Made by a program: the position numbers and the translations under genes. A stretch of DNA of 9,912 bases from an uncultured Alphaproteobacteria bacterium (GTDB taxonomy: Bacteria; Pseudomonadota; Alphaproteobacteria; Caulobacterales; Caulobacteraceae): NCBI GenBank assembly GCA_903933475.1, contig CAIZKE010000235.1, positions 1 to 9,912 of the forward strand, written 5' to 3'. This document shows positions 6,031 to 9,912 of this stretch, one piece after another (within the stretch, counting starts at the first letter, position 1; every line of letters starts with the position of its first letter). The notes under the pieces are model-generated. The model saw nothing but the letters and a program-made list of their open reading frames with translations. It did not search any database and was not told the origin of the DNA.

Positions 6031-6057
6031 TGTGCGGGGAGACTCGCACTTGTGCGG
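6031..6057 (+). repeat. Direct repeat upstream of the DUF4893 gene
   Basis: TGTGCGG occurs at 6031-6037 and 6051-6057, exactly 20 bp apart (about two helical turns). Between them CGCAC (6045-6049) can pair with GTGCG of the first copy. It is located 60-90 bp before the next start and may be a regulator site, but short GC-rich repeats can be chance. Confidence 0.25.
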
Positions 6058-6117
6058 AACGGGTGCCATGATCGATCCCGATCCTTCGCAGCGGGTAATC
6101 TGGAGGCGGGTGCCGTG

Positions 6118-6714
6118 ATGTTTCCCAGGATATTCACCCTGGCCGTCCTCGCGGCCTGCATCGCCGGTCCTGCGCTTGCCGATGGTGCCGTGGCCAGCCT
6201 GCTCACGCCTGAGGACAAGGGACGTCTCGCGCGCGTCGATGCCACCCGTACCGCAGCCCTTGCGGACGCCCGGACTCATGGCGCGCCGGCGGACGTCGTC
6301 ACCCTCGACAGGGCCATGTCCGGAACCCTCCTCTCTGTGCGCAAGACGGACCTGGCGGGCGACTGGCGATGCCGCACCCTCAAGCTGGGCAAGTCTGCAG
6401 GCCTGGTGGTCTATGGCTGGTTCCGCTGCCGGATCGTCGATGACGGTGCCGGCTGGCGTCTCGACAAGCTGACGGGTTCTCAGAGGGTCAGCGGGCGCTT
6501 GTACGATGACGGCGAGACCCGGATGATCTTCGCGGGTGCCCAGTCCATGGGCGACGAGCCCCGCCAGGCCTACGGACGCCCAGGTGCCCGGAACCAGGCG
6601 GGGATTGCCGTGCGGCCGGGACGGGACCGGCTCCGGCTGGAGTTTCCCGAGCCGCAAGTCGAATCCGACTTCGATGTGATGGAACTCGAGCGGGTGCGGC
6701 CCGCCAGGAAGTGA
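6118..6714 (+). CDS. Exported DUF4893 family protein
   Basis: The 198-residue product opens with a typical Sec signal peptide (MFPRIFTLAVLAACIAGPALA, cleavage likely after residue 21), so it should be periplasmic. The mature part matches the DUF4893 pattern as I know it: DWRCRTLKLG (82-91), YGWFRCRI (99-106), LDKLTGSQRVSGRLY (115-129) and a C-terminal ESDFDVMELE (182-191). Cys85 and Cys104 are the only cysteines in the mature chain and could form a disulfide. The function of the family is unknown. GGAGG at 6102-6106 lies 11 bases before the ATG at 6118 and 8 before an in-frame GTG at 6115, so the start could be one codon earlier; the signal peptide is the same either way. The oxygenase gene starts 14 bp downstream, which indicates an operon. 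Confidence 0.85.
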   Translation: MFPRIFTLAVLAACIAGPALADGAVASLLTPEDKGRLARVDATRTAALADARTHGAPADVVTLDRAMSGTLLSVRKTDLAGDWRCRTLKLGKSAGLVVYGWFRCRIVDDGAGWRLDKLTGSQRVSGRLYDDGETRMIFAGAQSMGDEPRQAYGRPGARNQAGIAVRPGRDRLRLEFPEPQVESDFDVMELERVRPARK

Positions 6715-6716
6715 TC

Positions 6717-6722
6717 AGGAGG
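6717..6722 (+). promoter_or_regulatory. Shine-Dalgarno site setting the oxygenase start
   Basis: AGGAGG lies exactly six bases before the GTG at 6729. It comes after the GTG at 6711, so the upstream GTG cannot use it. This fixes the start at 6729. Confidence 0.75.
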
Positions 6723-6728
6723 TCGCCC

Positions 6729-7622
6729 GTGTCCCAACTTGTCCACCTTCCGGCTGACGCCGATCCTGACCAGATCCAGACCCGGCTCGTCGCCGACGGC
6801 GCGGTGATCCTGGACGGGGTGTTGACGCCCGGGGAGGCCGATGCCGTCCGCTCGGAGCTGGATCCCTGGGTACAGGCCACCACCCCGGGGCGGGACCGGT
6901 TCACGGGTTTCAGGACCACCCGGACCGGTGCCCTTGCCGCCCGCTCAGCCCTCTGCCGGGACCTGATCCGGGACCCACGGATCCTCGCCCAGTGCGACCG
7001 GCTCCTGCTGCCCGCCTGCGAGCGCTATCAGCTGCATCTCGGCCAGGTCATTCGCATAATGCCGGGAGAGAAGGCCCAAAGCCTCCACAAGGACCGGTGG
7101 GCCTGGGGCGCGCACCTCAAGGGTATCGAGCCCCAGCTCAACACCATCTGGGCCCTGACGGACTTCACCCGGGACAATGGTGCGACCCAGGTGGCCCCGG
7201 GCTCGACCGCCTGGCCTGACGACCGGCGGGCGGACCCCGCCGAGGTCACCCAGGCGGTCATGGGGCGGGGCTCGGTCCTGATCTACACGGGCAGCGTCGT
7301 GCACGGGGGCGGGGCCAATACCTCGGATGCTGACCGGGTTGGGCTGAACATCACCTACGCCCTGGGTTGGCTGCGGCAGGAGGAGAACCAGTACCTGGCC
7401 TGCCCGCCCGAGATCGCCCGGACCTTTGACCCCGCCCTCCAGGACCTGCTGGGCTACGCCATGGGCTCCTATGCCCTCGGCTACTACTCCCCGCCCACTG
7501 CCCCCGGCGCTGATCCTGAGGTGGTACCGCCCAACTATGTCCTCGGCCGCCGGACGGAGGGTTCCACCCTGGGTTCGGCCGCCGACCTCGCCGCCCTGAA
7601 CGGGGACGTCAGGGGCGGGTAG
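6729..7622 (+). CDS. Phytanoyl-CoA dioxygenase (PhyH) family Fe(II)/2-oxoglutarate oxygenase
   Basis: The 297-residue protein fits the PhyH family. The metal-binding H-x-D is at His120 and Asp122 (SLHKDRW) and the distal His at 192 (SVVHGGGANTS). Arg203 (DRVGLNITY) is placed to bind the 2-oxoglutarate carboxylate, so the facial triad looks complete and the enzyme active. Other family features are DGAVILDGVL (23-32) near the N-terminus and NTIWALTDFTRDNGATQVAPGS (138-159). Members hydroxylate lipids, natural products, ectoine and similar small molecules; the name does not imply phytanoyl-CoA as substrate. It is cytoplasmic with no signal peptide. The start is a GTG with a perfect ribosome site. 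It probably shares a transcript with the exported DUF4893 gene 14 bp upstream, although no functional link between these families is known to me. Confidence 0.9.
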   Translation: MSQLVHLPADADPDQIQTRLVADGAVILDGVLTPGEADAVRSELDPWVQATTPGRDRFTGFRTTRTGALAARSALCRDLIRDPRILAQCDRLLLPACERYQLHLGQVIRIMPGEKAQSLHKDRWAWGAHLKGIEPQLNTIWALTDFTRDNGATQVAPGSTAWPDDRRADPAEVTQAVMGRGSVLIYTGSVVHGGGANTSDADRVGLNITYALGWLRQEENQYLACPPEIARTFDPALQDLLGYAMGSYALGYYSPPTAPGADPEVVPPNYVLGRRTEGSTLGSAADLAALNGDVRGG

Positions 7623-7706
7623 GGCGAGGCTGCAGGGACAGGCCGCCCAGGACCACAGCCAAGGCGCTGGCAAAAATGCTCCGGTTGCCCCTGTCCAGGC
7701 CGGGAC
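7623..7706. other. 84-bp gap between convergent oxygenase and permease genes
   Basis: No terminator with a T-run is visible. GGACAGG (7636-7642) and CCTGTCC (7690-7696) are a 7-bp inverted repeat with a 47-base spacer, too loose to call. On the minus strand a 33-codon stretch just after the permease stop reads like a short hydrophobic peptide but has no ATG, GTG or TTG start at its head and no ribosome site. Confidence 0.5.
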
Positions 7707-9008
7707 TCAGTTCCGGGCGGTGAGGCTGCGGCGGAAAAGGGACCAGAGCGTGGTCTGGCCCTGGGACAGGGCGCCTGTGCGGTAGGCCTGGACTCCGACC
7801 CCTATGGCGGCGGTGGTGGTCAGCCCCATCAAGGCCAGGCCCGTCAGGATCTCCCAGGCCGGCGCATTGTCCACGATCCGCAGCAGCATGAGGAAGGGCG
7901 TGAAGGGGGGGATCAGGGCCGCGATGCGGATGATGGGGGAGTCCGGCGCCTGGAGGGCCGAAATCACCAGCAGGAGGGGAATGACCATCACCATGCTCAG
8001 GGGCGTCGCCAGGCTCTGGGCCTCCCGGGGCGTCTCGCAGAAGGCGGCCAGGCCGGCGAAAAGCGAGCCGTACATCAGGAACCCGGACACCAGGAAAACC
8101 AGGGCCCAGGGCAGGAGTCCCCGGGCGAAGAGGGCCTTGGACAGCCCCTCAGTGAGTCCGGGCGGAAGGTGGCCGGCGGCGAGCAGGCCCGCGCCCAACA
8201 GGGCCCCGAGGACGGTCAGGAAGAGGAGAAGTATGCCCAGGACCTTCCCCAGCAGAAGCTCTGCGGGATGGGCCGAGGTGACCAGGACCTCGATCACCCG
8301 GCTCGACTTCTCCTCGATCACGCTGCTGGAGATCATTCCGGATCCGACCAGGATCATCATGCAAAGCAGGTAGGACACGCCGACTGCGGCCAGCTGGGGA
8401 ATACGGTCTCCCATCTTCACCAAGCCCCCGGACGCTTCCGGCGAGTAGGTTTTGACCTCAACCTGCGCCGAGGCGATGTTGTCGATGCCCTCGGCATTCA
8501 GGCCTGCCACGCGCATCCGCTCCGTCTGCAGCCATTCCGTCAGTCGGTCTTCCAGCTCGCCGGACAGGTCGATCACGCGGGCGCGTGGCGTCCAGAGGCG
8601 GGCGTCGAGGTTGTCCGGTGTCCCAGCCAGGACCAGGATCGCGGGCGGATTGTCGGCCTTCCCCGCCGCGGCGAAATACTCTGCGATGAGTCGCCCCGCC
8701 GCGTCCGGAGTCCGGGCGCCCGCGATCTCGGCCGGCAGGGGCGCGAGGAGGGCGGGACGCTCGCTGGGCAGGTTCCGCGTGTCGCCCTTGCGGATTCGCG
8801 CGCTCAGGGCGTTTCCGGGGGAGCCCGCTCCGAGTCCGGTGAGGTCCAGAACCGCCACTTTCGCCGCCGGCGCCTGGCGGGCGATGAGAGCCGGGATGCC
8901 AATGCTCGCCGCCGTGATCACCGGGAAGGCGACCAGGGCCAGGAGGAAGCCGGGCGTCAGCAGGTAGGCCAGGTACTCCCGCCTCAGGATGATCAGCAGA
9001 CGCCTCAT
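7707..9008 (-). CDS. ABC-2 type transporter permease, NatB-like
   Basis: This 433-residue inner-membrane protein has one N-terminal membrane segment (about residues 20-44). A hydrophilic extracytoplasmic domain follows (about 45-203), then a block of about six hydrophobic segments (about 204-230, 252-278, 297-322, 334-352, 361-379 and 387-408). Just after the second segment, EEKSSRVIEVLVTSAHP (232-248) is the hallmark cytoplasmic helix of NatB/YhaP-type ABC-2 permeases, thought to contact the ATPase. The size and layout match this group, whose best-known member exports sodium; others export drugs, peptides or lipids, so the cargo here is open. The start ATG at 9006-9008 overlaps the ATPase stop by four bases (ATGA), with GGAGG ten bases upstream inside the ATPase gene, so the two are translationally coupled subunits of one exporter. 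Confidence 0.9.
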   Translation of the reverse strand: MRRLLIILRREYLAYLLTPGFLLALVAFPVITAASIGIPALIARQAPAAKVAVLDLTGLGAGSPGNALSARIRKGDTRNLPSERPALLAPLPAEIAGARTPDAAGRLIAEYFAAAGKADNPPAILVLAGTPDNLDARLWTPRARVIDLSGELEDRLTEWLQTERMRVAGLNAEGIDNIASAQVEVKTYSPEASGGLVKMGDRIPQLAAVGVSYLLCMMILVGSGMISSSVIEEKSSRVIEVLVTSAHPAELLLGKVLGILLLFLTVLGALLGAGLLAAGHLPPGLTEGLSKALFARGLLPWALVFLVSGFLMYGSLFAGLAAFCETPREAQSLATPLSMVMVIPLLLVISALQAPDSPIIRIAALIPPFTPFLMLLRIVDNAPAWEILTGLALMGLTTTAAIGVGVQAYRTGALSQGQTTLWSLFRRSLTARN

Positions 9009-9912
9009 GCCCCGGCAACCTCCGGCAGGTCGGCCCGGGTTCCGGTGAGCAGGAGGAAGGCCTCATGCAGTCCCGGTTCGCGGGATTCGAACCGGCGGAT
9101 CGGCAGGCCGGCCCGGAAGGCGGCAGAGAGGGTCTGGTGCGCTTCGACCCCCGGGGACAACCAGACCTCCAGGCGCCGTCCCTCCGCAAGATCCGAGGCG
9201 GCGACCTCCGCCACGCCGGGCAGGGCCGCGATGGCCTCGGGGGTGAGGTCACCCTCCAGGATCAGGCGGCCGGGCGCCCGGCTCCGCGCCTGCTGGACCG
9301 TGCCGTCAAAGACCTTCCGTCCCCGGGCCAGGAGGACCACCTGGTCGCAGAGCCTTTCGGCATGGGACATGACGTGGGTGGAAAAGACCACGGTCGCCCC
9401 GGCCGCCGCCCGCTCGCGGATCAGGGTCTCGAGTCCCTGCTGGTGCATGGGGTCCAGGCCCGAAAAGGGTTCGTCCAGGATCAGGAGGTCCGGGTCGTGG
9501 ACCAGGGTGCAGACCAGGGCCACCTGTTGGGCCATGCCCTTGGACAGCCGGCGGATCTGGGTGTTGAGCGAAGCGCCGAGGCCAAGTCCCTCCAGGAGGG
9601 CTCGCGCCTTCTGGCGTGCAGCCTGGGCGGGAACGCCCTTGAGCGAGCCCAGGAAGCCCGCAGCCTGCAGGGGCGTCATCCGGGGATGGAGGCCCCGCTC
9701 TTCCGGGAGGAAGCCGATGCGATCGCGCACCCTTCGGCCGTCCACCGCGCCCAGCACTTCCAACCGGCCCGACGTCGGCGCGACCAGTCCCAGGATCATC
9801 CGCAGGGTGGTGGTCTTTCCCGCACCGTTTGGGCCCAGGAACCCGAAGACGGCACCTCGCTCTACCCGGAAACCCAGGCCGTCGACCACGGCCCGGTCCC
9901 CGAAACGCCGGG
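9005..9912 (-). CDS. ABC transporter ATP-binding protein, NatA-like (partial, 5' end outside window)
   Basis: The frame is open to the right edge. Upstream of the GTG at 9889 it reads RRFGDRAVVDG, a normal ABC N-terminus, so that GTG is internal and the true start lies outside. Counting from 9889, Walker A is GPNGAGKTT (19-27). The Q-loop region is LPEERGL (61-67), as in NatA-type ATPases. The signature motif is LSKGM (115-119) instead of LSGGQ, also usual in this group. Walker B is LLILDE (135-140), the D-loop SGLDP (143-147) and the switch His172 (STHV). The C-terminal 100 residues form the DUF4162-like extension common in these exporters. All catalytic residues are intact. It powers the permease encoded directly downstream by a 4-bp overlap. 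Only a few codons are missing. Confidence 0.92.
   Translation of the reverse strand, partial: RRFGDRAVVDGLGFRVERGAVFGFLGPNGAGKTTTLRMILGLVAPTSGRLEVLGAVDGRRVRDRIGFLPEERGLHPRMTPLQAAGFLGSLKGVPAQAARQKARALLEGLGLGASLNTQIRRLSKGMAQQVALVCTLVHDPDLLILDEPFSGLDPMHQQGLETLIRERAAAGATVVFSTHVMSHAERLCDQVVLLARGRKVFDGTVQQARSRAPGRLILEGDLTPEAIAALPGVAEVAASDLAEGRRLEVWLSPGVEAHQTLSAAFRAGLPIRRFESREPGLHEAFLLLTGTRADLPEVAGA

Noticed and set aside
5728..6657. Minus-strand open frame opposite the small ORF and DUF4893 gene
   Set aside because: Antisense to a signal-peptide-bearing DUF4893 gene; it shows no domain and spans several unrelated genes and gaps.
6711..6728. Earlier GTG start for the PhyH-family oxygenase
   Set aside because: The AGGAGG ribosome site lies downstream of this GTG and six bases upstream of the GTG at 6729. 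The extra six residues match nothing in the family.
7636..7696. GGACAGG / CCTGTCC inverted repeat as a terminator
   Set aside because: The 47-base spacer, the short arms and the lack of a T-run make a functional terminator unlikely. Kept only as a note in the gap entry.
1..9912. Defence system, CRISPR, prophage, integron or insertion sequence
   Set aside because: No spaced repeats, terminal inverted repeats, transposase, integrase, nuclease, reverse transcriptase or toxin-antitoxin pair is visible. TerB can occur near phage-defence genes, but none is present here.

Overview
The window is very GC-rich (roughly 70%). Its genes are packed tightly on both strands and start with ATG or GTG. The gene families point to an alphaproteobacterium, most likely a Caulobacter/Phenylobacterium-type or sphingomonad-like environmental chromosome. 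These families are a sulfatase, an HSL-type esterase, a Baeyer-Villiger-type flavoprotein, a phytanoyl-CoA dioxygenase-family enzyme, a DUF4893 protein, a lone TerB protein and an ABC-2 exporter. This placement is inferred from composition and family mix; there is no rRNA or marker gene. I see no tRNA, rRNA, CRISPR array, insertion sequence, integrase or phage gene.

Layout, left to right. (1) The 3' end of a type I sulfatase, cut by the left edge, is followed 26 bp later on the same strand by an alpha/beta hydrolase of the HSL family. (2) Convergent to it is a class I SAM-dependent methyltransferase. A divergent gene encodes an exported serine beta-lactamase-fold hydrolase, and the two share a 94-bp promoter gap. 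(3) Convergent to the hydrolase, on the minus strand, is a flavin monooxygenase carrying a perfect Baeyer-Villiger fingerprint. (4) A 309-bp divergent gap with two clear inverted repeats separates the monooxygenase from a plus-strand group: a TerB-family protein, a 61-codon ORF coupled to it by an ATGA overlap, an exported DUF4893 protein and a phytanoyl-CoA dioxygenase-family protein. (5) Convergent to that group is a minus-strand NatAB-like ABC exporter. Its permease and ATPase overlap by 4 bp, and the ATPase is cut by the right edge.

Functionally, the left half looks like scavenging and catabolic chemistry: sulfate ester cleavage, carboxyl ester cleavage, and oxygen insertion into ketones. 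The Baeyer-Villiger enzyme and the esterase are chemically compatible (ketone to ester or lactone to alcohol plus acid). They are not co-transcribed here, so a shared pathway is only a hypothesis. The right half joins a stress-associated TerB protein, small or exported proteins of unknown role, an Fe(II)/2-oxoglutarate oxygenase and an efflux ATPase/permease pair.

I did not find a clearly new multi-gene system. The points most worth a second look are the TerB-coupled small ORF, the inverted repeats in the monooxygenase/terB gap, the substituted third catalytic motif in the serine hydrolase, and the possible hairpins between gene ends. Long ORFs opposite the real genes are treated as artefacts of high GC content.
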